Shown: piece after piece, positions 49,591 to 58,304 of the stretch | Layout: the number at the start of each line of letters is the position of its first letter | Numbering within the stretch: the stretch's first letter is position 1 | Source: Sinomonas gamaensis | GTDB lineage: Bacteria; Actinomycetota; Actinomycetes; Actinomycetales; Micrococcaceae | Reading direction: 5' to 3' | Length of the DNA: 64,000 bases | Assembly (NCBI RefSeq): GCF_005876955.1 | Contig: NZ_SSCL01000011.1 | Span: forward strand, 85,128 to 149,127 | Made by a program: the position numbers and the translations under genes | Notes under the pieces: generated by a model | Told to the model about the DNA's origin: nothing | The model's input: the letters and a program-made list of their open reading frames with translations, nothing else | Databases searched by the model: none

Positions 49591-50370
49591 ATGTCCAAGC
49601 GAATCGACGTCAAGGACCTGAACGTCTACTACGGCAACTTCCTGGCCGTCGAGGGCGTCAACATCAACATCGCCGCCCGCTCCGTCACGGCCTTCATCGG
49701 CCCGTCGGGCTGCGGCAAGTCCACCTTCCTCCGCACCCTCAACCGGATGCACGAGGTGCTCCCCGGCGCGCGCGTCGAGGGCGAGGTGCTGCTCGACGGC
49801 GACGACCTCTACGGCTCGGGCGTCGACCCGGTGGCGGTGCGCACTCACGTGGGCATGGTCTTCCAGCGGCCCAACCCGTTCCCCACGATGTCCATCCGCG
49901 ACAACGTGCTGGCCGGTGTCAAGCTCAACGGCAAGCGCATCTCGAAGAGCGACGCGGAAGGGCTAGTCGAGTCCTCGCTCCGCGGCGCCAACCTCTGGAA
50001 CGAGGTCAAGGACCGGCTCGACAAGCCCGGTTCCGGGCTCTCCGGCGGTCAGCAGCAACGGCTCTGCATCGCGCGCGCCATCGCCGTGAAGCCGGACGTG
50101 ATCCTCATGGACGAGCCGTGCTCGGCCCTCGACCCGATCTCGACCCTCGCGATCGAGGACCTCATCGAGGAGCTCAAGGCGAACTACACCGTCGTGATCG
50201 TGACCCACAACATGCAGCAGGCCGCCCGCGTCTCGGACAAGACCGCCTTCTTCAACATCGCGGGCACGGGCAAGCCGGGCAAGCTCATCGAGTACGCGGC
50301 CACCACGGAGATCTTCAACAACCCCAAGGTCAAGGCCACGGAGGATTACGTCTCCGGCCGCTTCGGGTGA
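49591..50370 (+). CDS. pstB: Phosphate ABC transporter ATP-binding protein PstB
   Basis: 259 residues; ATPase that powers PstCA. Walker [12 protein letters not shown], signature [16 protein letters not shown], Walker [16 protein letters not shown] and the switch histidine in [19 protein letters not shown] precedes the ATG. No phoU follows; instead pit and its DUF47 partner converge on it 38 bases away. Confidence 0.96.
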   Translation: MSKRIDVKDLNVYYGNFLAVEGVNINIAARSVTAFIGPSGCGKSTFLRTLNRMHEVLPGARVEGEVLLDGDDLYGSGVDPVAVRTHVGMVFQRPNPFPTMSIRDNVLAGVKLNGKRISKSDAEGLVESSLRGANLWNEVKDRLDKPGSGLSGGQQQRLCIARAIAVKPDVILMDEPCSALDPISTLAIEDLIEELKANYTVVIVTHNMQQAARVSDKTAFFNIAGTGKPGKLIEYAATTEIFNNPKVKATEDYVSGRFG

Positions 50371-50408
50371 GCTGCTAGGGAATCTCGTGCCGGGCTCGTG
50401 CCGGTGGC

Positions 50409-51422
50409 TCAGTACCGGGCGAGGGGGTCCAGCGCTAGGCCGAGGATGAGCCCGAGGAGGGCCGTGGCCAGAGGGGTGGCGACCCAGAACGCCACGAGCC
50501 GGGCCAGGAGGTTCCCCTTGACCGCCGCGAAGTCCTGGTTGCTTCCCGCGCCGAGGATGGAGGCGGTGACGGTGTGCGTCGTCGAGAGCGGCCAGTGCAG
50601 CCACAGCGCCCCGAAGAACAGCATGACCGTGGTGACGGCCTGCGAGACGAAGCCTCGCAGCGGATCGGTCCGCACGAGCCGGTGGCTGAGCGTGTAGGTG
50701 ATCCGCCAGCCGCCGGCGAGCGTCCCCAATCCGAGAGCCGCCGCGGCGATCCCGACGATCCACGGGGGCACAGCCGACCAGTCGGCACCCGAACCGACGG
50801 TCGCGAGGACCAGGACGGCGATGATGCGCTGCCCATCCTGGAGGCCGTGGCCGAACGCGACGGCGGCCGTTCCCACGGACTGGGACGCGCGGAGCGCGGC
50901 GTGGGCCTCGCTCGGCTGGCGATACCGCGCAATCCAGGTCACGAGGCTCGTGAGGAAGAACGCCGCGCCGAAGGCGAGGAGCGGCGACAGGATGAGCGGA
51001 AGCCACACCTGCAGCCACAGCACGTCAGCGACCCCGGCCTGCGGGGCGTGCCCTGTGAGGAGCTCCGCGATGCTGCCCCCGGCGATTCCACCCACGAGCG
51101 CGTGCGTCGACGACGACGGATAGCCGCGCCACCACAGGTAGACGTTCCAGAGGCTCCCGGCCGCCACGCCGGCGAGGAGCAGGACAAGGCCGCGCCCGCC
51201 GTCGGGCGTCTTGAGCCAGCTGCCGCCGAAGTAGTTCAGGAGCCACGCGCTCGCGAGTGCGCCGATGACGTTGAAGAACGAGGCGAGCACGACGGCGATG
51301 CTCGGCGTGAGCGCGCGGGTCCGGACCGTGAGTCCCACGGCGTTCGAGGCGTCGCGGAAGCCGTTGAGGAAGCCGAAGACGGACGTCACGACAACGACCG
51401 CGACGCTGAGGGCAATCGTCAC
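50409..51422 (-). CDS. pit: Inorganic phosphate transporter, PiT family
   Basis: 337 residues with about 10 helices; low-affinity phosphate (metal-phosphate) symporter. The two PiT repeats are visible: GFRDASNAVGLTVRTRALTP near the N-terminus and STTHTVTASILGAGSN near the C-terminus, plus SSSTHALVGGIAGG. Second gene after the DUF47 gene on the minus strand (21 bases apart). Convergent with pstB. Confidence 0.94.
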   Translation of the reverse strand: MTIALSVAVVVVTSVFGFLNGFRDASNAVGLTVRTRALTPSIAVVLASFFNVIGALASAWLLNYFGGSWLKTPDGGRGLVLLLAGVAAGSLWNVYLWWRGYPSSSTHALVGGIAGGSIAELLTGHAPQAGVADVLWLQVWLPLILSPLLAFGAAFFLTSLVTWIARYRQPSEAHAALRASQSVGTAAVAFGHGLQDGQRIIAVLVLATVGSGADWSAVPPWIVGIAAAALGLGTLAGGWRITYTLSHRLVRTDPLRGFVSQAVTTVMLFFGALWLHWPLSTTHTVTASILGAGSNQDFAAVKGNLLARLVAFWVATPLATALLGLILGLALDPLARY

Positions 51423-51443
51423 GGCACGGTTCCTTCGGCCACG

Positions 51444-52061
51444 TCAGGATTCCTTGACGATGATCCGGCCAACGTTCGTGGCGATGTCCCTGAAGGCCTG
51501 CGCGGCGCTCAGGAGAGCACGCGCCATTTCTGCGTTGCGGGCATAGTGGCCGATCGAGAGCTCGCGCATCGAGTCGGCGCTCCAGACCCGGTGGGTGTGA
51601 TTGGCGCGCTTCGCGAGGCGGGTGGTCTCGATCCAGTAGTCCTCGAGGTCGTCGAGCCGGCCGAGGCTCCGCATCGCAGTGACGGTGAGCTCCGCCTGTC
51701 GGTTGACGATCTCGAGCTGGTCAGAAGCTTCCCGGGCGATCCGGTCGAGGCGGTTGAGCACCACAACCTCGCCCACGGCAACGAGCTGCTCCATGCCCAT
51801 CACGAGTCCCTCGGAGAGATCGAGCAGGTCCTCGCGGGGAAGCGGGTTCACGAAGCTCGTGCGCAGCTGCGTCAGGAGTGCGCGTTGGAGCTCGGTCGTC
51901 TGGCGCTCGTGGTTCATGAGCTCGTCGAAGATCCGCTGGTGATCCTGCCGTCGGGCTCCGAACATCTCGGAGAGGACCTGCGCCGCCGAGACCGACTGCT
52001 GAGCCATCTTGGCGAGAAGCTCGAGTGCGGCGGTCTCCTGGGGGAAGAGGCGCAGCTTCAT
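51444..52061 (-). CDS. DUF47 / PhoU-like Pit accessory protein
   Basis: 205 all-helical residues starting MKLRLFPQETAALEL, the typical DUF47 N-terminus (related to PhoU). Members encoded beside pit are thought to control the transporter or respond to phosphate. GGAGAACC precedes the chosen ATG; the open frame upstream (55 codons) is basic and low complexity, and was left out. Cotranscribed with pit. Confidence 0.92.
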   Translation of the reverse strand: MKLRLFPQETAALELLAKMAQQSVSAAQVLSEMFGARRQDHQRIFDELMNHERQTTELQRALLTQLRTSFVNPLPREDLLDLSEGLVMGMEQLVAVGEVVVLNRLDRIAREASDQLEIVNRQAELTVTAMRSLGRLDDLEDYWIETTRLAKRANHTHRVWSADSMRELSIGHYARNAEMARALLSAAQAFRDIATNVGRIIVKES

Positions 52062-52625
52062 GGTTCTCCGGTTCGCGACGCTGAAGGGCAGATGGCGGGT
52101 CCGGCGGTGGCCGGCATGAGGCATGCTACGCGAGAAAAGTGAACTTGTGCGGCGCCCGTGATGCCGACCACTGAGGTGCCCCCGTGGCCCAACGCGGAGA
52201 TTAGGGGTCGTCACCACGGAGGGCACCGTGGTGGGCCTCTTGCGCCTCCGGGAGGCGATTTCGCGTCATGATAGGGGCTCATACCGCTCAAATGAGCTGA
52301 TAGAGCGGTATCAGGAAGGAAAAGCGGGGTCTCAATGGAGATGATCCGGCACGGAGGGTGGCGTCACCGTTTCCACGGAGACCGACGCGGTCCACCACTG
52401 AGACACGGGCCTGCCCTCGTACGCTCATCCCGAAGCTGTGTGCCGCGCTTTCTTCAAGGGAATGGAGTTTCGCCCTGAACGGAAGCGTGGCCGGCGTGGT
52501 TTCTTCCCTTCCCCAGTCTCGAGCGCGACGTCGCAGTGCGTCCTCCCCGACATCGTCATGACGGCCTCGACGGCTCGGCTGCCCGGAACCGCCTGGGGTC
52601 AGGCAATGAGAAAGGTCTGAAGAGG
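52062..52625. other. 564-bp spacer with several inverted repeats, no supported gene
   Basis: Holds the divergent promoters of the DUF47 gene and the LuxR gene. Visible structures: a hairpin with perfect 8-bp arms at 52212-52219 and 52226-52233, and perfect 9-bp arms ATACCGCTC / GAGCGGTAT at 52281-52289 and 52303-52311 in an AT-richer patch, which could be an operator. Short open frames (52358-52561, 52438-52620) lack coding-like third-base GC and were not accepted. Confidence 0.6.
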
Positions 52626-55172
52626 TTGTTTGATCATGTGGTCGACCGCGTCCTGCGGCACGTCGCGCAGGGCCGTGGTGTCCGGATCGTCGGTTCCCGG
52701 GGCAGCGGCAGAACGTCAGTCGTGAAGCAGCTCGTCGAGCATCTGGAGGAGCAGGGAACGAGGGTGTACAGCATCTTCGCGATTCCCTCGCTCGCGGCGG
52801 TGCCCTTCTCCGGGATCCTGTCGATGGGGCTCGACATCAGGACCCGCACGGTGGGGATCATGGGCATCTCGGACTTGCTCGCGGAGCAGCTCTCGCGCTC
52901 AGGCACGCGGCTCCTGGTTGTCGATGACATCGACAACCTCGATCGCGATTCCCTTGCCGTGATCGACGTGGTGCAGAAGCGCACCGAGGTCCCACTCATC
53001 GTCACCGCGAGCGACGTCCCGTTCGAGTCCAAGGCACCTGCAGTCGCGCTCGGCCGCTGGCCTGAGGTGACGGTGGCCATCCCCCCGCTCCGCTACGAGC
53101 AGGTCAACGCGCTGATTATGGAGAGGCTGGGCGCCCCGGCCGATGTGACGGTCTCCGCGCGGATCCTCGCCAAATCCGGGGGCAATCTGCGGCTTGCCGT
53201 GCGCATCATCGAGACGGCGAAGCTGAGCGAGCGTCTGGTCCTCCGGGAGGGCAGGTGGGCCCTGAGCGGGAACACCCTCATGAACGAGCATCTGCACGCG
53301 ACCATCGAGGGCATGCTCCACGGCCTGGGCTCGGAGGAGTTCAAAGCCCTCGCCGTGCTCTCGCTCCACGGCCCCAGTCCGGTCGAGCGGCTCGTCGACA
53401 CGATCGGAACCGACGTCCTCGACCGGCTCGAGCATCGCGGTCTCGTCTCCGCCGTGGCGGGCCCGGAGGGCGAGCTGCTCGCATCCGTCTTCCCGCCCGT
53501 CGTCGAGGACTACCTCACGGGGCACGTCCTCAAGTCCCGCAAGATCCTCCGCAGCGCCCTGAGCGAGAGCTTCATGTCGCCGTCGTACGAAGTCGTCGAC
53601 GCGTCGGAGGCCGAGGATCCCGTCCGGGCCGCGCTCGGCGCCCTGCGCTCCGAGCTCGCGGGCAGCCATGCCGCCACCGTGCGGCACTTCCACAAGCGGC
53701 TCGAGTTCTTCGAGCGCGTCCATTACCGGGCGTGGGAGACCGACCCCAGCCTCTCCAACGCCGTCGCCTTCCTGCGGGTCTATTGGGGTGCGCCGATCGA
53801 CGAGAACCGGGTCTGCGAGGTCTTCAGCGGGACGGACACCCGCCGCGGCGACCCAGGCGACCGCCTCTTCTTCACCATCACCAAGGCGATGTGGTTGACG
53901 AACGACGGCGATGCTGACGCCGCCTATGCGCTGCTCGAGGACTTCGCATCGAAGGAGCCGGCGTGGGAGGCCGAGGCCCGCGCGTTCGCCGTCCTCATCG
54001 AGTCGAACCTCAATGGGGTGCCCGCGGACGTTGACGAGTTCTTCGCCAAGCTGACGAGCCGTCAGCCTACGAGCGGCCTGAGCGCGATCGTGAAGGGCCT
54101 CATCGAGCTCTACAGGTTCAACCCGGACGCGGCGGTCGCCGCCGTGGACGCCGCCGCCGGCTTCGACACGCTCCCTCGTTTCGAGCCGTTCATCCGCGGG
54201 ATGGCCCTCTTCGCCGCCGGGAAGTTCGACGAAGCGCTCGTCTATTCCCTCGAGCGTCGTCAGGTGGCCCTGCAGACAGTCGACCAGTTCAGCCTCGTCA
54301 CCCAGAGCTACGTGGCCGCCCTCGCGTTGCTCTACCGCGGGCTGTTCGACGAAGCCGAGTACCTGATGGGGTGGGCGTTCGCCTTGGGCCGGCCCGGCTT
54401 CCTGCTCAGTTCGCTGTACAACGCGATGCTGCGTCTCTCCTCGCTCCGGGACGAGGAGGTGTCCTCGGCCCTCGGCGAGCAGGCCGGACCAGGCGCCCGC
54501 GACGTCGGCCCGCTGCCCGGCGTCGGCAAGGGGGTGTACGAGCTCGTCCTGCGCAAACCGCCGACGTCCGAGGCCTTCGACGTGCGCGCAAGCCGTCTCC
54601 TCGACGACCAGCTCGCCCATGGCTTCGTGTTCGAAGCCGTCTTCACCGGCGTGTTCGCGCTGTGCCTCCTGCCCGGACCACGCATGAGGGAACGCGTCGA
54701 GGCCCTCCTCCACGAGCGAGGCGTCGCCCAGCACGACCAACTGCTCGCCGTGGCCGGCGCCGCGCTCGAAGGCGATCTTCGTCTGGTGAGCCGGCTGCTC
54801 GAGGCGTACGTGCCGGACGGGGACGCCTACCAGATCGTGATGCTGCTCCACGGAGCCGCACGCCGGTTCCGCCTGGCCGAGGGTTCCTCGTCCCAAGCGA
54901 CGGGTCTGGACCGCTTGGCCGAGAGGTTCGCGGCACGGTTCAAGACCGAGGGGCAGTTCATCGCGTTCGAGCCGGGTCTCCCCAACGCGATCCTCACCGA
55001 CCGCGAACGCGAGATCGCCCTCCTCGCGGGCATCCAGACGAATCAGGAGATCGCCTCGCAGCTCGGTCTCAGTGTCCGCACCGTGGAGAGCCACATTTCC
55101 AATGCGCTACGGAAGACGAATGCGGTGACGAGGAAGGCCCTTTTCGAGCTGGTACGGAACTGGGTTCGCTAG
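52626..55172 (+). CDS. Large LuxR-type regulator with N-terminal ATPase domain
   Basis: About 848 residues. N-terminal STAND/AAA-type ATPase: Walker A GSRGSGRTSVVKQL, Walker B RLLVVDDIDNLDRDS; then a long helical, TPR-like middle with few landmarks; and a C-terminal LuxR HTH (LTDREREIALLAGIQTNQEI, then GLSVRTVESHISNALRK). Such proteins switch on genes after sensing a ligand or protein partner. The frame opens at a GTG at 52536, but the first 30 codons have third-base GC of about 63 percent, far below the gene body; I therefore start at TTG 52626, which has AAGG 10 bases upstream. No target gene is adjacent. Confidence 0.85.
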   Translation: MFDHVVDRVLRHVAQGRGVRIVGSRGSGRTSVVKQLVEHLEEQGTRVYSIFAIPSLAAVPFSGILSMGLDIRTRTVGIMGISDLLAEQLSRSGTRLLVVDDIDNLDRDSLAVIDVVQKRTEVPLIVTASDVPFESKAPAVALGRWPEVTVAIPPLRYEQVNALIMERLGAPADVTVSARILAKSGGNLRLAVRIIETAKLSERLVLREGRWALSGNTLMNEHLHATIEGMLHGLGSEEFKALAVLSLHGPSPVERLVDTIGTDVLDRLEHRGLVSAVAGPEGELLASVFPPVVEDYLTGHVLKSRKILRSALSESFMSPSYEVVDASEAEDPVRAALGALRSELAGSHAATVRHFHKRLEFFERVHYRAWETDPSLSNAVAFLRVYWGAPIDENRVCEVFSGTDTRRGDPGDRLFFTITKAMWLTNDGDADAAYALLEDFASKEPAWEAEARAFAVLIESNLNGVPADVDEFFAKLTSRQPTSGLSAIVKGLIELYRFNPDAAVAAVDAAAGFDTLPRFEPFIRGMALFAAGKFDEALVYSLERRQVALQTVDQFSLVTQSYVAALALLYRGLFDEAEYLMGWAFALGRPGFLLSSLYNAMLRLSSLRDEEVSSALGEQAGPGARDVGPLPGVGKGVYELVLRKPPTSEAFDVRASRLLDDQLAHGFVFEAVFTGVFALCLLPGPRMRERVEALLHERGVAQHDQLLAVAGAALEGDLRLVSRLLEAYVPDGDAYQIVMLLHGAARRFRLAEGSSSQATGLDRLAERFAARFKTEGQFIAFEPGLPNAILTDREREIALLAGIQTNQEIASQLGLSVRTVESHISNALRKTNAVTRKALFELVRNWVR

Positions 55173-55253
55173 CTTCCACGGAGATGAGTCCGGTTTGCCA
55201 CCGAGTTTCTACTTGTTGACCACGGTGGCCCGGAATCCGCGGAATAGCCTGTA

Positions 55254-55316
55254 TCCCGACGCATCCACTTGTGGTGTGGCTCCCCAGGGGGAGGGGTCGC
55301 CGAGGATGCGTCGGGA
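55254..55316. repeat. Stem-loop unit 1 downstream of the LuxR gene
   Basis: Perfect 13-bp arms 55254-55266 and 55304-55316 around a 37-base loop that itself can form a small TCCC/GGGA stem (55281-55292). Confidence 0.8.
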
Positions 55317-55317
55317 G

Positions 55318-55380
55318 GCGCGCCCGGGGTGCCATGTGGGGGGCATGGCACTTTGCACTCGCATCGTAGCCCGGGCGCGC
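55318..55380. repeat. Stem-loop unit 2, cruciform-like
   Basis: Perfect 11-bp arms GCGCGCCCGGG (55318-55328) and CCCGGGCGCGC (55370-55380) enclose an adjoining perfect 8-bp hairpin GTGCCATG/CATGGCAC (55329-55351). Same length as unit 1 but different sequence. Confidence 0.8.
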
Positions 55381-55631
55381 TTCCGTCAGGCTATCCGACG
55401 TGCTGCGCAGCTACGCGGTGACCACTGAGGCTTTGAACTCCAGGGCAGAAGGCCCTTGGCAAGAATAGAGCGCCGAACCGGGAGCGCCTCTCGGCGGAAG
55501 GCCGCTCGAAGCGGCTAAAAGTTGGAGCCCGGGGCTACCGCGGTCCGACGCCACCCTCAGTCTTCTACGGGGTCCCGCGGTAGTCAACATTGACGTCCGC
55601 GGCCTCTGGCGCTAAGGGACAGCCCGCCGGA

Positions 55632-56294
55632 TCAATCCAGCTGGCCGCGCCGCCACGCCTTCGCGGAGGCCTCGAGATCCTCGGCGGTCTTCACGAGCTG
55701 ATTGGCATTGCGCGTGAGCTTCGTCGCGTGCTGGGCGTTCCCCCATTCCGCGCTGTCGGCCAGCTTGGCCTGCCCCAGCGCCACAACGCGGCAGAATGCG
55801 GCGGAGCGCTCCAGCGCAACGTCGAAGTCGCCGTCGAACGCCCCGGACAGGATGGCGTCGGCCATCGTGGTCAGCTCGTCCGCCCCTGGCGGCTCGGCGA
55901 CGCCGGCGACGGCGTGGGAGACCTGCGCCGTGTCCTTCCCGGCCCTGAAGTAGACGGAGATCCGCTCCGGGTCGCTCCGGGTCGCGGCCCGGAGGGCATA
56001 GAGGCGCCAGAGCGCGCCGGGGAGCGATCGGGCAGGGCTCTCGGCCCACATCTCCGCGATGGCATCCAGGCCCTGCTCGTCCGCGAGGCGGACCAGGCGT
56101 CTCGTGATCTCGGGATCGTCGCTTTCCCGCCCGCGCCGGACGAGCGCCTGAGCCGCCAGATGGGCCGCCTCTGAGACCCGAGCGGGGTCCGCACCCCCGG
56201 CGAACGGCTCGAAATCGATGGGCGCGAACGGCTTCGGCTTATGCGGCCTGATCGGCCCAGAGCCAGATCCGGTACCTCCTGTTTGCTCGCTCAT
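55632..56294 (-). CDS. Conserved actinobacterial hypothetical protein
   Basis: 220 residues, soluble, mostly helical. After a Gly/Pro-rich N-terminus comes FAPIDFEPFAGGADPARVSE, then VRRGRESDDPEITRRLVRLADEQG and LPGALWRLYALRAATRSDPE. The helical core resembles no catalytic family I know. Transcribed alone, with its start 79 bases from tRNA-Lys on the other strand. Function unknown. Confidence 0.8.
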   Translation of the reverse strand: MSEQTGGTGSGSGPIRPHKPKPFAPIDFEPFAGGADPARVSEAAHLAAQALVRRGRESDDPEITRRLVRLADEQGLDAIAEMWAESPARSLPGALWRLYALRAATRSDPERISVYFRAGKDTAQVSHAVAGVAEPPGADELTTMADAILSGAFDGDFDVALERSAAFCRVVALGQAKLADSAEWGNAQHATKLTRNANQLVKTAEDLEASAKAWRRGQLD

Positions 56295-56373
56295 GCCAAG
56301 TACGGTACTCCTCTCGCGCCTGCGTTCCCACGGCGCTGCGCTAGAGTACTGAGTGACCGGCGCGCGCCGGCCG

Positions 56374-56446
56374 GGGCCTTTAGCTCAGTTGGTAGAGCAG
56401 CGGACTTTTAATCCGCGGGTCGTGGGTTCGAGACCCACAGGGCCCA
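56374..56446 (+). tRNA. tRNA-Lys (anticodon TTT)
   Basis: 73 bases. Acceptor GGGCCTT pairs with AGGGCCC (one G:U), D-arm GCTC/GAGC, anticodon stem GCGGA/TCCGC with loop CTTTTAA (anticodon TTT), T-arm GTGGG-TTCGAGA-CCCAC, discriminator A at 56446. CCA is not encoded (the next bases are CCG). A 14-bp perfect palindrome (CCGGCGCGCGCCGG, 56357-56370) lies 3 bases upstream. Confidence 0.97.
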
Positions 56447-56500
56447 CCGAACGTCCGTATCTGTACCCGCTCCTGTGCCCGCTCCGCTCTGACGGCGGAT

Positions 56501-56522
56501 TATCTGTACCCGAAACGGTGGG
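56501..56522. repeat. Dispersed repeat family B, short copy
   Basis: TATCTGTACCCGAAACGGTGGG shares the core GTACCCGAAACGGTGGG with the palindrome at 26541-26675. A shorter match, TATCTGTACCCG, occurs just before it at 56459-56470. Confidence 0.75.
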
Positions 56523-56557
56523 GCGTGAAGTCTCCGCCGACGGGGTAGAGCCACGTC

Positions 56558-57112
56558 ATGAGGACCGCCTTGCTCGTGATCGACATGCAGAACGCCTTCT
56601 TCGAAGACGGCGCCCTGGACGCCCAGCGTGATCGGGTGGTGGGCGCCTGCAACGAGCTCATCGCGGAGGCGCGGAAGTCGGGCACGCATACCCTCATCGT
56701 GCGCACGGAACACGAGCGCGACCGGTCGACGTGGACCCTTTCCATGCTCGACGACGATCAGGGCTTCTCCTTCCACGGCACCGGGCAGGCGGAGCCGCTG
56801 CCGGAGCTGGACATCGCCGGCCTGCCGCACATGGTCAAGCGCCGCGACAGCGCGTTCTGGGGCACCGACCTCCTGCAGCGCCTGCGCACGTGGGACGTCG
56901 ACACGATTCTTCTTGCGGGCGTCTCGATCCACCTGTGCCTCGCCCAGACTGCCTCGGACGCCTACGCGAACAACCTCCGCGTCGCCTTTGCAGGGGAGGC
57001 GATGGGTGCCGAGGCCCCGGACCGCGCCGACGCGATGCTCGACGTCCTGCTCAAGGAGTATCGGCAGAGCAAGCTCAGCCAGGACGATGCGCTCGCGCTG
57101 CTGCGCGGGTGA
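56558..57112 (+). CDS. Isochorismatase-family cysteine hydrolase
   Basis: 184 residues. The Asp-Lys-Cys triad of this family is visible: D9 in LLVIDMQNAFF, lysine in HMVKRRDSAFWGTDL and the cysteine in AGVSIHLCLAQTASDAYANN, preceded by the usual small-residue turn. Family members hydrolyse amides such as nicotinamide, ureidoacrylate or N-carbamoyl compounds; the substrate here is not predictable. Its stop is 17 bases from the stop of the convergent ImmA-like gene. Confidence 0.9.
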   Translation: MRTALLVIDMQNAFFEDGALDAQRDRVVGACNELIAEARKSGTHTLIVRTEHERDRSTWTLSMLDDDQGFSFHGTGQAEPLPELDIAGLPHMVKRRDSAFWGTDLLQRLRTWDVDTILLAGVSIHLCLAQTASDAYANNLRVAFAGEAMGAEAPDRADAMLDVLLKEYRQSKLSQDDALALLRG

Positions 57113-57129
57113 GGCCCCGCCGTCGTCCG

Positions 57130-57534
57130 TCAGGGAAGGCGAGCACACGATGCGGCGAGCTTGCCGCATTCCTCGTCGCTGAGCGCGGCGAGGCGATCAT
57201 GGACGACGTCGGCGGTCACCCAGAGCTCGTCGGCCAGCTCTGCCGGGTGCTGGGTCCAGCGGTAGGCCTCGAGGAGATCCTCGAAGGGGATGAGACGGCG
57301 AGCAGTCTCCTCGCGCACGGCCCGCTCTGCCCGTGCGCCCACGCAGCTCGTGTGGCCGCGCTCGAGATGGACCAGCTCGTGGGTGAGCGCGCAGCGGCGT
57401 TCTGCCTGCTGGAGCCGTTTGTCGAGCCAGATCCGGCGACGGCCGTCGGTGCGCCCGAGAGCGCCGTCGGGCATGACGATGAAATGCAAGGTGACGTGGG
57501 CCAGTTCGCGCAGTGCCCCCCAAGGACTGAACAC
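57130..57534 (-). CDS. ImmA/IrrE-type metallo-endopeptidase
   Basis: 134 residues with the zinc motif HELVH at 52-56 (ALTHELVHLERGH), the mark of ImmA/IrrE (COG2856) proteases, which cleave a partner XRE repressor on a DNA-damage or stress signal. Lies 49 bases downstream of an XRE gene on the same strand, the standard ImmR-ImmA order. It could act on that partner or on the divergent XRE protein. Shorter than ICEBs1 ImmA (about 170 residues). Confidence 0.85.
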   Translation of the reverse strand: MFSPWGALRELAHVTLHFIVMPDGALGRTDGRRRIWLDKRLQQAERRCALTHELVHLERGHTSCVGARAERAVREETARRLIPFEDLLEAYRWTQHPAELADELWVTADVVHDRLAALSDEECGKLAASCARLP

Positions 57535-57583
57535 GGGATCAGGCTAGAGGGAGGGGCTGACATTCCTTGGCTGGCCGGGTTCC

Positions 57584-58099
57584 CTAGCCGGTCTGCGGAC
57601 GCTCCTGGGGATCCTCGCCCCGGTCGTCCCATTCACGCTCGCGCTCGAGGTGCTCGTCAGGGCCTTGATAGGCGGCGAGGGCATGCCAGTCCTGGGGAAG
57701 TTCCTCGGCCTCCTGGCCCGCCTTCCGGGGACGAACACCCTCGACGGCCTGCCGGTTGAGATCGACGAGGGCCCGCAGCATCTCGATCGCGGCGCGCCGC
57801 GCTTTGGGGGGCAGATTGTCGACGCCGGGCGGCAGCTCGTCCGCGAACGGCGGCCCGGGCACGGGCTGGCCGGCGGCCTGGAAGGCCACGTCCTCGGTGA
57901 CGCCGGCGAGCCACGCGATCGCCCGAATCGTGCTCGCCCGCGGACGGGACTTGTAGACGCCCTGACGGATGGCATTGATGGTGGTGACGGTGATCTTGTG
58001 GCCCTCGGCCTCGGCGATCTCAGCGAGGCGGAGGCCCGAAGCCTGTCGCTTCGCGGCTGCCGTCTCGATCAGATCGCGCAGGCTCAACGGCTCATTCAC
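57584..58099 (-). CDS. XRE-family transcriptional regulator (ImmR-like)
   Basis: 171 residues. An N-terminal HTH (LSLRDLIETAAAKRQASGLR, then LAEIAEAEGHKITVTTINAI) is followed by an acidic C-terminus (EREREWDDRGEDPQERPQTG). I start at GTG 58099 (VNEPLSLRDL), which begins the HTH directly; a TTG 17 codons upstream (58150) is possible. Probably cotranscribed with the ImmA-like protease and autoregulated through the palindromes at 58176-58235. Confidence 0.82.
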   Translation of the reverse strand: MNEPLSLRDLIETAAAKRQASGLRLAEIAEAEGHKITVTTINAIRQGVYKSRPRASTIRAIAWLAGVTEDVAFQAAGQPVPGPPFADELPPGVDNLPPKARRAAIEMLRALVDLNRQAVEGVRPRKAGQEAEELPQDWHALAAYQGPDEHLEREREWDDRGEDPQERPQTG

Positions 58100-58175
58100 A
58101 GTCCTGGCTCTCTCCTCCAGCGCAGCTTGCAAGGTAGCGACACGCAACAACCTACATACCCATCCTGCCAGCGTT

Positions 58176-58235
58176 TAACAGGCAAATAGCACTTGTGGTG
58201 GCAACAAGTAGTTGCCTGTTAGCTTAAGTTAACTT
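58176..58235. promoter_or_regulatory. Operator cluster between divergent XRE genes
   Basis: Three nested or adjacent palindromes: TAACAGGCAA (58176-58185) with TTGCCTGTTA (58212-58221), perfect; inside it ACTTGT (58191-58196) with ACAAGT (58204-58209); and AAGTTAACTT (58226-58235), a perfect 10-bp palindrome. The region is AT-rich against the surroundings and lies between the two divergent starts. Confidence 0.7.
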
Positions 58236-58304
58236 GTAGCATAGAGCGTGGGATGGGGGGACCTGCGTGGAAGGACCCCGGCGAATGTCCGAGAGGAGAC
58301 TTTC

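Larger units (their letters stand above)
55173..55631. other. 459-bp spacer packed with palindromes; possible non-coding RNA
   Basis: No supportable ORF. Contains two consecutive 63-base stem-loop units (55254-55316 and 55318-55380) plus smaller hairpins at 55471-55496, 55501-55515 (GCCGCT/AGCGGC) and 55535-55583 (CTACCGCGG/CCGCGGTAG). I do not recognise a known riboswitch or RNA family. Confidence 0.6.

Noticed and set aside
52438..52620. 60-codon ORF ending 5 bases before the LuxR start
   Set aside because: GTG start without a clear ribosome site and third-base composition unlike coding DNA here; could be reconsidered as a leader ORF if translation is shown.
52166..55440. Direct repeat GACCACTGAGG flanking the LuxR region as possible insertion target duplication
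   Set aside because: Only 11 bases, positions not at clean element ends, and no transposase or terminal inverted repeats inside.
55440..55585. Known riboswitch or intron in the structured spacer
   Set aside because: Consensus cores of TPP, cobalamin, SAM, glycine, c-di-AMP and guanidine riboswitches and group I intron cores were looked for by eye and not seen.
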